Positions 13,358-20,710 of a DNA stretch of 20,980 nucleotides are shown here, piece by piece. Source of the DNA: DASWVC01 sp036401335. Its GTDB lineage: Bacteria; Verrucomicrobiota; Verrucomicrobiia; Chthoniobacterales; JAFAMB01. Location of the stretch: NCBI GenBank assembly GCA_036401335.1, contig DASWVC010000094.1, positions 1 to 20,980 of the forward strand, in the 5' to 3' direction. The stretch's first letter is position 1. Every line of letters starts with the position of its first letter. The translations under genes and the position numbers were made by a program. The notes beneath the pieces were generated by a model that saw only the letters and a program-made list of their open reading frames with translations, did not search any database and was not told where the DNA came from.

Positions 13358-13783
13358 CTAGGCCACCGCTTGATGGTGCCGGGCGAGGAACCGCGTCTTG
13401 ATCGGCAACTTGGTTGCCGCCAACCGCAAGGACTCACGCGCGATGGATTCCGATACCCCGTCCAGCTCAAAAATGATGTTTCCCGGACGAACCGTTGCCA
13501 CCCAATACTCCGGATTGCCTTTTCCCTTTCCCATCCGGGTTTCAGGCGGACGGGCTGTCACCGATTTGTCCGGGAAAATTTTAATCCAGAGCTTACCTTT
13601 ACGTTTCATGTTACGCGTGAGCGCAACCCGGGCCGCCTCGATCTGAATGTTAGTGATCCAGGCGCGGTCCAGGGTTTGCAGCGCGTATTCACCGAAGGCG
13701 ATGGAAGTGTTGCGGGTCGCACTGCCGGCTCGACTGCCGCGCTGCGTTTTCCGGTACTTCACTCGTTTTGGCATTAAGGGCAT
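13358..13783 (-). CDS. rplP: 50S ribosomal protein L16
   Basis: The protein is 141 aa. It begins MPLMPKRVKYRKTQRG. An ATG at codon 4 would give MPKRVKYRK, but AAGGAG upstream is well spaced for the first ATG. It continues with FGEYALQTLDRAWITNIQIEAARVALTRNMKRKGKLWIKIFPDKSVTARPPETRMGKGKGNPEYWVATVRPG, all strongly conserved. It helps position tRNA at the A site and the 50S stalk base. It follows rpsC by 18 nt. Confidence 0.97.
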   Translation of the reverse strand: MPLMPKRVKYRKTQRGSRAGSATRNTSIAFGEYALQTLDRAWITNIQIEAARVALTRNMKRKGKLWIKIFPDKSVTARPPETRMGKGKGNPEYWVATVRPGNIIFELDGVSESIARESLRLAATKLPIKTRFLARHHQAVA

Positions 13784-13801
13784 GATGATTTCTCCTTCGC
13801 G

Positions 13802-14512
13802 TCAGGTCGTGGAGGCCGGTGCCGGCGCGGGCCGGCGATCACCCCGATCCCGGCGGTCACGGCCTTCGCGAGGTTCACGCTCCGGCAGCACATCCGGTTT
13901 ACACATCCAGCATTTCACACCGATTTTGCCGTAAACCGTGTGTGCTTCCGCAAACCCGTAATCAATCGGTGTGCGAAGCGTGTGCAGAGGCACTTTACCC
14001 TCGCGGTACCATTCCGCCCGGGAAATCTCCGCGCCACCCAGGCGTCCGGCACAACGGATTCGAATTCCTAACGCGCCAAAGTCACGCGTGGTTTGCACCG
14101 CCTTTTTCATGGCGCGCCGGAATGAAATCCGCCGCTCGATCTGCAAGGCAACGTTTTCAGCCACCAGCTGTGCATCCAGCTCGGGCGTCTTGATTTCCTG
14201 GATATCGATCTTGACCTGCTTGCCTCCCGACATCCGGGTGATTTCCTCGGTCATCTTCTCGATCTCGGAACCTTTACGCCCAATGACAATGCCCGGCCGC
14301 GCCGTGTAAATGGTGACCCGAATGCTGTTCCAGGCACGTTCAATGATGATTTTGGACACCGCCGCCATCGCCAATTTTCGTTTGACGAAGGTGCGGATGC
14401 GCAGGTCCGTGTGCAAGAACTCTGGAAATTCCTTGGTGGAAGCATACCACCGCGACCGCCAGTCGCGGTTTACGGACAATCGAAAACCGATCGGGTTTAC
14501 TTTCTGACCCAT
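13802..14512 (-). CDS. rpsC: 30S ribosomal protein S3
   Basis: The protein is 236 aa. It begins GQKVNPIGFRLSVNRDWRSRWYA. The KH domain has the GxxG-type loop in ARPGIVIGRKGSEIEKM (about 73-89). The C-terminal domain has IRRISFRRAMKKAVQ-like sequence, GALGIRIRCAGRLGGAEISRAEWYREGKVPLHTLRTPIDYGFAEAHTVYGKIGVKCWM. S3 forms part of the mRNA entry helicase with S4 and S5. The last 27 residues are a charged Arg/Asp/Glu run ending in Pro/Ala (DRRDRGDRRPAPAPASTT). A GGAG precedes the ATG by 11 nt. The gap after rplV is 2 nt. Confidence 0.97.
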   Translation of the reverse strand: MGQKVNPIGFRLSVNRDWRSRWYASTKEFPEFLHTDLRIRTFVKRKLAMAAVSKIIIERAWNSIRVTIYTARPGIVIGRKGSEIEKMTEEITRMSGGKQVKIDIQEIKTPELDAQLVAENVALQIERRISFRRAMKKAVQTTRDFGALGIRIRCAGRLGGAEISRAEWYREGKVPLHTLRTPIDYGFAEAHTVYGKIGVKCWMCKPDVLPEREPREGRDRRDRGDRRPAPAPASTT

Positions 14513-14514
14513 AA

Positions 14515-15003
14515 TTAAACGTTCTCCTGTGCTCTGGAAGTTTCCGGTGCGTTAACTTCGGGTTGCGGTGCCGGCCTCGCGGCGGCCGCCGTACCGGCCG
14601 TTCTGGCCTCGCGCGACCGGTTCCCGCTGCGAGCAGCCCGTTTCGCTCTAAATTCCTCGACCTGCGCCGCAAGCTCGTCGCTCAACACGATCCGGATGTG
14701 GCTGGTGCGTTTCCGTAACGGGCTCGCACTACCCCGGGCCCGTGCGCGGAACCGTTTAAGAGTCGGGCCTTCACCCACAACGGCTTCTTTAACAAGCAAC
14801 GTGTCAACCCGCAGGTCGGCGTTGTTTTCAGCGTTGGCAATAGCGCTCTTCAACGTCTTCTTGATCAACCCGGCAGCCTTCTTCGGGCTAAAGGTAAGGA
14901 GATCAAGGGCGTCCGCCGCTGAGCGGCCCTGGATCTCCCGGGTTACCTCCCGGGCTTTGAATGCCGAGATCCTAGCGTATCGGTATGTGGATGTTACTTG
15001 CAT
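14515..15003 (-). CDS. rplV: 50S ribosomal protein L22 with C-terminal extension
   Basis: The protein is 162 aa, against about 110. The core (1-112) includes YRYARISAFKAREVTREIQGRSAADALDLLTFSPKKAAGLIKKTLKSAIANAENN. The tunnel-lining hairpin has RFRARARGSASPLRKRTSHIRIVLSDE, where macrolide-resistance changes arise in other species. About 50 extra residues follow: a charged helix-like part (AAQVEEFRAKRAARSG), then an Ala/Pro/Glu-rich tail. The frame is continuous and the rpsC start is 2 nt away, so the tail is real. No Shine-Dalgarno sequence precedes the ATG. Confidence 0.96.
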   Translation of the reverse strand: MQVTSTYRYARISAFKAREVTREIQGRSAADALDLLTFSPKKAAGLIKKTLKSAIANAENNADLRVDTLLVKEAVVGEGPTLKRFRARARGSASPLRKRTSHIRIVLSDELAAQVEEFRAKRAARSGNRSREARTAGTAAAARPAPQPEVNAPETSRAQENV

Positions 15004-15030
15004 GTGGTGCTCGGCTTTTGTCCGCCTTCC

Positions 15031-15309
15031 CTATTTGGTCACCTTGGCCGTATGGGCACCGTGTTTCTTGAAGGTGCGAGTCGGTGAGAATTCTCCCAGT
15101 TTATGACCGACCATGTTTTCAGTCACAAAAACGGAGTTAAAAATTTTACCGTTGTGCACCAGGAACGTGTGACCCACAAAATCGGGGGTTACCATCGACC
15201 TGCGCGACCAGGTCTTAATCGGTTTCCTTGGCCCGCCCCCGTTCATCTTCTCGATTTTTTCAATCAGCTTCGGCTCGACGAAGGGGCCTTTTTTTAACGA
15301 TCTGCCCAT
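15031..15309 (-). CDS. rpsS: 30S ribosomal protein S19
   Basis: The protein is 92 aa, the standard length. It begins MGRSLKKGPFVEPKLIEKIEKMN and continues with TWSRRSMVTPDFVGHTFLVHNGKIFNSVFVTENMVGHKLGEFSPTRTFKKHGAHTAK. It lies in the 30S head with S13. It follows rplB by 3 nt, with GAGGAAGTAAGGT just before the ATG. Confidence 0.98.
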   Translation of the reverse strand: MGRSLKKGPFVEPKLIEKIEKMNGGGPRKPIKTWSRRSMVTPDFVGHTFLVHNGKIFNSVFVTENMVGHKLGEFSPTRTFKKHGAHTAKVTK

Positions 15310-15312
15310 ACC

Positions 15313-16164
15313 TTACTTCCTCTTCGATTTGGTCTTCCGGCGCTCCACAATAAAAGCGTCGCTCGGTTTGTGTTTCCGACGGGTTTTGAATCCTTTCGAC
15401 AACTGACCCCACGGACTGACCGGATGATGACGGCCGCCACCGCCTTTGCTTTTTCCCTGGCCGCCACCCATCGGGTGGTCCACCGGGTTCATCGCCATCC
15501 CGCGTACATGAGGACGCCGGCCCAGCCAGCGCGTCCGGCCGGCCTTGCCACTGGACACATTCATGTGATCTACATTCCCAACCTGCCCAACGGTGGCGTA
15601 CGCGTTTTCATTGATCCGACGAATCTCGCCAGAAGGCATGCGCACCAAAGCGTACCCGCCTTCCCGGTTGTTTAAAACGGCTTGCTGGCCAGCGCTTCGG
15701 GCAATTTGTCCGCCCCGGCCGGGATTAATCTCTACATTGTGAATCACAGTTCCCAGCGGGATCACCCGCAGCGGAAGCGCGTTCCCGACTTCCGGCGCCA
15801 CATTGTCGCCCGCCACGACCTTGGTTCCCACCCCCACCCCGTTCGGAGCCAGAATGTAGGTTTTCTCGCCCGACACGTATTCCAGCAAGGCAATCCGGGC
15901 CGACCGGTTGGGATCGTACTCAATCGCTTGCACCGTAGCTTCAACGTCCCGGAGCTTGCGTTTGAAGTCGATGATGCGGTACTTGCGCTTGTGCCCGCCG
16001 CCGATGTGGCGCGCGGTTAGCCGGCCATGGTTGTTGCGGCCGCCTGACCGTTTCTGGGGCTCGACCAAGGACTTTTCCGGAGTCTGTTTGGTCACCTCCG
16101 TAAAGGCTGAAGTCTGCTTGAAACGTTGAGTCGGCGTCAGGGGCCGAAAAGTCTTGAGTGCCAT
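15313..16164 (-). CDS. rplB: 50S ribosomal protein L2
   Basis: The protein is 283 aa (usual about 275). It begins MALKTFRPLTPTQRFKQ and continues with KRSGGRNNHGRLTARHIGGGHKRKYRIIDFKR and LPLRVIPLGTVIHNVEINPGRGGQIARSAG. The peptidyl-transferase-proximal part has WLGRRPHVRGMAMNPVDHPMGGGQGKSKGGGGRHHPVSPWG, which holds the conserved His. L2 supports subunit joining and the peptidyl-transferase centre. A strong AGGAG precedes the ATG. It follows rplW by 15 nt. Confidence 0.98.
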   Translation of the reverse strand: MALKTFRPLTPTQRFKQTSAFTEVTKQTPEKSLVEPQKRSGGRNNHGRLTARHIGGGHKRKYRIIDFKRKLRDVEATVQAIEYDPNRSARIALLEYVSGEKTYILAPNGVGVGTKVVAGDNVAPEVGNALPLRVIPLGTVIHNVEINPGRGGQIARSAGQQAVLNNREGGYALVRMPSGEIRRINENAYATVGQVGNVDHMNVSSGKAGRTRWLGRRPHVRGMAMNPVDHPMGGGQGKSKGGGGRHHPVSPWGQLSKGFKTRRKHKPSDAFIVERRKTKSKRK

Positions 16165-16179
16165 GAATTTCTCCTGCCG

Positions 16180-16464
16180 TTACACGAGGTCGATCTTCTC
16201 GCCCTGGGCCAAAGTAACGACCGCTTTTTTCCAATGGGGGCGACGGCCGGCATCAGCCCGGCGTTCCCGCCTTTTTTTTCCGGCATGCTGAGCCGTGTTT
16301 ACGCGCACCACCTTTTTGCTGAAGAGCTGCTCCACTGCCCGTTTGATCTCGAGTTTGTTGGCGCCGGTCGCGACCCGGAACACGTACTGATTGTATTTCT
16401 CGCCGAGGGAGCTGCTTTTCTCTGTCAGGCGAATGTTCTGAATAACCTGGGTAGGCTCCATCAT
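16180..16464 (-). CDS. rplW: 50S ribosomal protein L23
   Basis: The protein is 94 aa. It begins MMEPTQVIQNIRLTEKSSSLGEKYNQYVFRVATGANKLEIKRAVEQLFSKKVVRVNT, the conserved fold with the TEK segment and the IKxAVExLF helix. A basic loop and GEKIDLV follow at the end. It binds 23S rRNA at the exit tunnel and docks trigger factor and SRP. The ATG overlaps the rplD stop (ATGA). A second Met at position 2 is a possible start. Confidence 0.96.
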   Translation of the reverse strand: MMEPTQVIQNIRLTEKSSSLGEKYNQYVFRVATGANKLEIKRAVEQLFSKKVVRVNTAQHAGKKRRERRADAGRRPHWKKAVVTLAQGEKIDLV

Positions 16465-17069
16465 GAGACCCTTTCCGCTAACTTAGCCAGCGCTCCGTTG
16501 GTAACGATGATTTTCTGGTAGTACAGCAGCTGTTCCGTGGTGACATCGGAGGCCGTTTGCAGGCGGATCGGCTGTACGTTGCGGGCCGCCCTGAAAGTAT
16601 CCTCGTCGAAGCGGTCCGCCAGAATTAGTACCTTTTTGGCATCCGTATGGCTCCTGACCATTCCCACGAACACCTTCGTTTTTGGCGCAGACACCTTGAC
16701 GTCATCCGTCACGAGCACGTCCCCGCTCAGAATCCGGGCACTCAGCGCTTTGCGCAGGGCCAGCCGCCTGACGGATTTCGTCACCTTTTTGGAATAGTCC
16801 CGCGGCTTGGGTCCAAACGCCACGCCGCCCCCTACCCAGACCGGAGACGAGACGTAACCCGCCCGTGCACGGCCCGTTCCTTTCTGGCGCCACGGTTTTT
16901 TGCCCGAAGCCCTCACTTCCGCCTTAGTTTTCGTACTGGCTGTGCCGCTGCGACGGTTGGCCTGCAGCGCCACCACGACATCGTGGACCGCCTGGGTGCC
17001 ACGGCCGTTCTCGATCAAATCGATCTTGGCTTCTCTGGCCGCTTCGGCCGTTAAAATGGTCGCGCTCAT
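16461..17069 (-). CDS. rplD: 50S ribosomal protein L4
   Basis: The protein is 202 aa from MSATILTAEAAREAKIDLIE. That ATG follows a strong GGAGGT and comes 1 nt after the rplC stop. The open frame extends 17 codons further upstream, into rplC, without a family match. The conserved part includes HDVVVALQANRRSGTASTKTKAEVRASGKKPWRQKGTGRARAGYVSSPVWVGGGVAFGPKPRDYSKKV, the loop that reaches the exit tunnel. In E. coli L4 represses the S10 operon; whether it does so here cannot be told, because the leader is outside this window. Confidence 0.96.
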   Translation of the reverse strand: MSATILTAEAAREAKIDLIENGRGTQAVHDVVVALQANRRSGTASTKTKAEVRASGKKPWRQKGTGRARAGYVSSPVWVGGGVAFGPKPRDYSKKVTKSVRRLALRKALSARILSGDVLVTDDVKVSAPKTKVFVGMVRSHTDAKKVLILADRFDEDTFRAARNVQPIRLQTASDVTTEQLLYYQKIIVTNGALAKLAERVS

Positions 17070-17070
17070 T

Positions 17071-17724
17071 CTACTTACCTCCCTCGCCATTGTTCGGCTT
17101 TTTCTTGGCCGGTCGGACAACTACATAGCTACCCTTGGGACCCGGAATCGCTCCCCCCACCAAAATGACGTTGTCCTCCGGACGCACCTGAACAATTTTA
17201 AGGTTCTGGACCGTCACACGCTCGTCTCCCATGTGGCCCGGCATGCCCATATTTTTCCAAACCCGGCCAGGAGTCGATCGATTGCCGATGGCGCCGTTTC
17301 GCCGGTGCATTTTCGAGCCGTGGGCTGCGGGTTGACCGGCAAAGTTGTGCTTTTTCACAACGCCCTGAAAACCTTTGCCCTTCGACCGACCCACCACGTC
17401 AACGAATTGCCCCGTCGTAAACTGAGCCACCGACAAATCCACGTCAGCGCTCACCGTTTCACCATCCGGCAGTCGGAACTCGCGGATGAATTTCTTGGGC
17501 TCCACCCCAGCTTTCTTGAAGTGACCTAACAATGGCTTAGGCATGCGCGATGCCTTTTGCACGTCATAACCGACCTGCAGCCCAGAGTAGCCGTCGTTCT
17601 CTTCGGTCTTGATCTGCAAAACCGCATTGGCCTCGGCCGCGATCACCGTCACCGGTGTGGCCTTTCCCTTCGCATCGTAGACGCGCGTCATGCCAATCTT
17701 TTTCCCAAGTAAACCAATAGCCAT
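17071..17724 (-). CDS. rplC: 50S ribosomal protein L3
   Basis: The protein is 217 aa. It begins MAIGLLGKKIGMTRVYDAKGKATPVTVIAAEA and continues with GRSKGKGFQGVVKKHNFAGQPAAHGSKMHRRNGAIGNRSTPGRVWKNMGMPGHMG, the long extension that approaches the peptidyl-transferase centre. It is an assembly initiator of the 50S subunit. The tail (PAKKKPNNGEGGK) is a little longer than in E. coli. It follows rpsJ by 17 nt. Confidence 0.98.
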   Translation of the reverse strand: MAIGLLGKKIGMTRVYDAKGKATPVTVIAAEANAVLQIKTEENDGYSGLQVGYDVQKASRMPKPLLGHFKKAGVEPKKFIREFRLPDGETVSADVDLSVAQFTTGQFVDVVGRSKGKGFQGVVKKHNFAGQPAAHGSKMHRRNGAIGNRSTPGRVWKNMGMPGHMGDERVTVQNLKIVQVRPEDNVILVGGAIPGPKGSYVVVRPAKKKPNNGEGGK

Positions 17725-17741
17725 AGTGCGCCCCGAGGTGG

Positions 17742-18053
17742 TTAAATCTTAATGGCGATGTCAACACCGGCCGGAAGGTTCAATTTCCGGAGTTCGTCCA
17801 CGGTTTTCGCCGTAGGCTCGATGATATCCAACAGCCGCTTGTGGGTCCGCATTTCAAATTGGTCCATCGACTTTTTATCGACGTGCGGCGACCGGTTTAT
17901 GGTCCACCGTTCAATGTGGGTCGGAAGCGGGATCGGGCCGGCCACCTTGGCGCCGGTCCGCTTGGCCGTCTCCACGATCTCCACCGCGGATTGATCAAGC
18001 ATGCGGTAGTCAAAACCTTTGAGCCGGATGCGGATGCGTTGCCCATTACTCAT
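17742..18053 (-). CDS. rpsJ: 30S ribosomal protein S10
   Basis: The protein is 103 aa from MSNGQRIRIRLKGFDYRMLDQSAVEIVETAKRTGA, the standard N-terminus and length. It continues with GPIPLPTHIERWTINRSPHVDKKSMDQFEMRTHKRLLDI and ends LPAGVDIAIKI. S10 also acts as NusE in antitermination. The open frame runs 19 codons further upstream within fusA without a match, and was rejected. It starts 1 nt after the fusA stop; tuf, often placed here, is absent. Confidence 0.98.
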   Translation of the reverse strand: MSNGQRIRIRLKGFDYRMLDQSAVEIVETAKRTGAKVAGPIPLPTHIERWTINRSPHVDKKSMDQFEMRTHKRLLDIIEPTAKTVDELRKLNLPAGVDIAIKI

Positions 18054-18054
18054 A

Positions 18055-20229
18055 TTAAGCGCCTTTCTGGTCCAAGACCGCGGCCACAATCTGGGCCGGG
18101 ACTGGTTCAAAGTGAGAAGGTTCCATGGAGTAAGCGGCCCGGCCTTTCGAGAGGGATCGAATCGCTGTAGCGTACCCGAACATCTCTGCCAGGGGCACTT
18201 CCGCGTGCACGACCGTGGCCAGGCTTTTATTCTCCATATTCAAAATCCGGCCCCGCCTCCGATTGAGGTCACCCATGATGTCGCCCTGGTACTCGTCCGG
18301 GGTGACGCTCTCCACTTTCATGATCGGCTCCAGCAGGATGGAGGTAGCTTTCTTGAAAGCATCCTTCATGGCGAAAATTGCCGCCAGTTTGAAAGCCAAT
18401 TCGTTCGAGTCGACGTCGTGGTAAGAACCGTCAATGATGTCGACGTGCAGGTCGATCACCGGGTAGCCACCCACGATGCCGTTCAGAACCGATTCCTCAA
18501 TGCCTTTCCGGACCGCCGGAATGTATTCACGGGGAATCGCCCCACCCACGACTTTGTTCTCGATTTCAATGCCTTTGCCCCGCTCCCGCGGCTCGACGTT
18601 GACCACGACGTGCCCGTATTGTCCGCGGCCGCCCGATTGTTTGATCAACTTGCCTTCCCCGACTGCCTTCTTCGTGATCGTTTCCCGGTAGGCGATCTGC
18701 GGTTTACCCGCGTTGGCATCCACCTTGAATTCCCGCAGCATGCGGTCCCGGATGATCTCCAGGTGCAACTCGCCCATCCCGGCAATGATGGTCTGCCCCG
18801 TGTCTTCGTTGGTGTACACCCGGAACGTCGGATCTTCTTCGGCCAGACGCTGGAGTGCGACCGCCATTTTCTCCTGGTCAACTTTTGTCTTCGGCTCAAT
18901 TGCCATCGAGATCACCGGGTCCGGGAACGACGGCGGCTCAAGCAAGATCGGGAAATCCTCCTCACACAATGTGTCGCCCGTCGTGATGTTTTTGATCCCG
19001 ACAATGGCCGCAATGTCGCCCGAGTAACAGGTGTCGACATCTTCACGTTTGTCGGCCTGGATCTGAATCAACCGGCTGATCCGGTCCCGTTTGCCGGTGC
19101 GCGGGTTGTAAACCGTATCACCTTTGGAGAGTTTACCCGAATAAACGCGGAAGAAGACCAACTTACCTACAAACGGATCGCTCCAGAGCTTAAAGGCAAG
19201 CGCGCAAAATTTGGCGTTGTCATCGGTGATCGCGTCTTTAGGCTGGTGGGTGTCTGGATCGATTCCCTTCGCCGGAGGAATGTCGACCGGGCTCGGAAGG
19301 TAATCGACCACCGCGTCAACCAGGTACTGAACCCCTTTGTTCTTGAAGGCTGAACCTCCTGCCACCGGGACGAATTGATTGGTCGCCGTCAGCCGGCGGA
19401 TCGCCGCTTTCAGGTCCCTCGGGGTCACCGGCCGCTCTTCCAGGAAAAGGGTGCCGACCGCGTCGTCGAGGTTGGCGACCTGCTCAACCAAATCATTGTA
19501 AGCGGCATCCACCATCGCCCGATGGTCTTCCGGGATGTCCGTTATTTCGTAAACCGAACCAAAGACGTCGCTGTCGGAAAAGATGACGGCCTTCCTGTTG
19601 ATCACATCCAGTTGTCCACGCAGGTGATCTTCCTTGCCGAGCGGGATCAGCACCGGCCAGGCATTGGCCCCCAACTTTTCCCGGATCTCTTTAACGACGT
19701 TCTCAAAATCAGCGCCGACCCGGTCCATTTTGTTAACGAAGCAGATCCGCGGAACGTTGTATTTGTTGGCCTGGCGCCAAACCGTTTCTGTCTGTGGCTG
19801 GACGCCCGCCACGCTGTCAAAAACCACAATTGCGCCGTCGAGCACGCGCAATGAACGTTCCACCTCAGCGGTGAAATCGACGTGCCCCGGGGTGTCGATG
19901 ATGTTAACGCGCTGTTTTAGGTTTTCGAACAGCTTAAAAACACCTTCTTCTTTACGCTGATTCCAGAAACAGGTGGTTGCCGCCGACGTAATCGTGATGC
20001 CGCGCTCACGTTCCTGCTCCATCCAATCGGTTGTCGTCGTGCCTTCGTGCACTTCGCCAATCTTATGGATCATGCCGGTGTAGAATAGGATCCGCTCGGT
20101 CAGCGTGGTTTTTCCGGCGTCTATGTGCGCACTGATCCCGATGTTCCGCGTCCGCTCCAACGGATACGCGCGGTTGGGAGAATTAGGGTTGGTGGCGGCC
20201 GAAGCTTTGTCTAAAACGGTTGAGGACAT
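18055..20229 (-). CDS. fusA: Elongation factor G
   Basis: The protein is 724 aa, against about 700. It is the GTPase that moves tRNAs and mRNA through the ribosome and, with RRF, recycles ribosomes. GTP-binding motifs are AHIDAGKT (34-41, P loop), RGITITSAA (76-84, switch I), DTPGH (112-116) and NKMD (166-169). The following domains II-V are complete, with the domain IV stretch GGRGQYGHVVVNVEPRERG and domain V LLEPIMKVESVTPDEYQGDIMGDLNRRRGRI. The N-terminus has about 20 extra polar residues (MSSTVLDKASAATNPNSPNR), which accounts for most of the added length. It is 5 nt after rpsG and directly before rpsJ. Confidence 0.98.
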   Translation of the reverse strand: MSSTVLDKASAATNPNSPNRAYPLERTRNIGISAHIDAGKTTLTERILFYTGMIHKIGEVHEGTTTTDWMEQERERGITITSAATTCFWNQRKEEGVFKLFENLKQRVNIIDTPGHVDFTAEVERSLRVLDGAIVVFDSVAGVQPQTETVWRQANKYNVPRICFVNKMDRVGADFENVVKEIREKLGANAWPVLIPLGKEDHLRGQLDVINRKAVIFSDSDVFGSVYEITDIPEDHRAMVDAAYNDLVEQVANLDDAVGTLFLEERPVTPRDLKAAIRRLTATNQFVPVAGGSAFKNKGVQYLVDAVVDYLPSPVDIPPAKGIDPDTHQPKDAITDDNAKFCALAFKLWSDPFVGKLVFFRVYSGKLSKGDTVYNPRTGKRDRISRLIQIQADKREDVDTCYSGDIAAIVGIKNITTGDTLCEEDFPILLEPPSFPDPVISMAIEPKTKVDQEKMAVALQRLAEEDPTFRVYTNEDTGQTIIAGMGELHLEIIRDRMLREFKVDANAGKPQIAYRETITKKAVGEGKLIKQSGGRGQYGHVVVNVEPRERGKGIEIENKVVGGAIPREYIPAVRKGIEESVLNGIVGGYPVIDLHVDIIDGSYHDVDSNELAFKLAAIFAMKDAFKKATSILLEPIMKVESVTPDEYQGDIMGDLNRRRGRILNMENKSLATVVHAEVPLAEMFGYATAIRSLSKGRAAYSMEPSHFEPVPAQIVAAVLDQKGA

Positions 20230-20234
20230 GCGGG

Positions 20235-20705
20235 TTACCAGCGGAAGTGCGCAAACGCGCGGTTAGCCTGAGCCATTTTGTGCGTGTCATCCCGTTTCTT
20301 GATGGCGGAACCCTGCCCGGAAGCGGCGTCTTTTATCTCCGCAGCCAGATTCTCAGTCATCGTGCCACGGCGGTTCTTGGCGAAGTTAACGATCCAACGC
20401 ATCGCAAGCGAAACCTGCCGGTCGGTCGACACCTCCACCGGAACCTGGTAGGTAGCGCCACCCACTCGCCGCGATTTGACCTCCAGGCGCGGTTTGGTGT
20501 TGTCGACGGCTTTCGTCAAAGTATCCAACGGGTCCACCGCATCCGAACCTTCGCGGCTTTTTTCGATGGCTTGGTACACAATCCGTTCCGCCAACGACTT
20601 TTTCCCGCTGCGCATCACCGTATCGATCAAACGAGCAACCACTGGGCTGCCATATCGGGCATCCAGCTTTTCCATTTTGTGAATGACTCTGCGACGACGT
20701 GACAT
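20235..20705 (-). CDS. rpsG: 30S ribosomal protein S7
   Basis: The protein is 156 aa, the standard length. It begins MSRRRRVIHKMEKLDARYGSPVVARLIDTVMRSGKKSLAERIVYQAIE and continues with NTKPRLEVKSRRVGGATYQVPVEVSTDRQVSLAMRWIVNFAKNR. It ends with KKRDDTHKMAQANRAFAHFRW. It nucleates assembly of the 30S head and in E. coli represses the str operon. AGAGGT before the ATG is a good ribosome site. It follows rpsL by 5 nt. Confidence 0.98.
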   Translation of the reverse strand: MSRRRRVIHKMEKLDARYGSPVVARLIDTVMRSGKKSLAERIVYQAIEKSREGSDAVDPLDTLTKAVDNTKPRLEVKSRRVGGATYQVPVEVSTDRQVSLAMRWIVNFAKNRRGTMTENLAAEIKDAASGQGSAIKKRDDTHKMAQANRAFAHFRW

Positions 20706-20710
20706 AAACG

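Noticed and set aside
18019..19353. 444-codon open frame on the plus strand opposite fusA
   Set aside because: It is the mirror of a strongly conserved EF-G frame in GC-rich DNA, and its product (rich in Arg, Asp, His, Val) has no family likeness.
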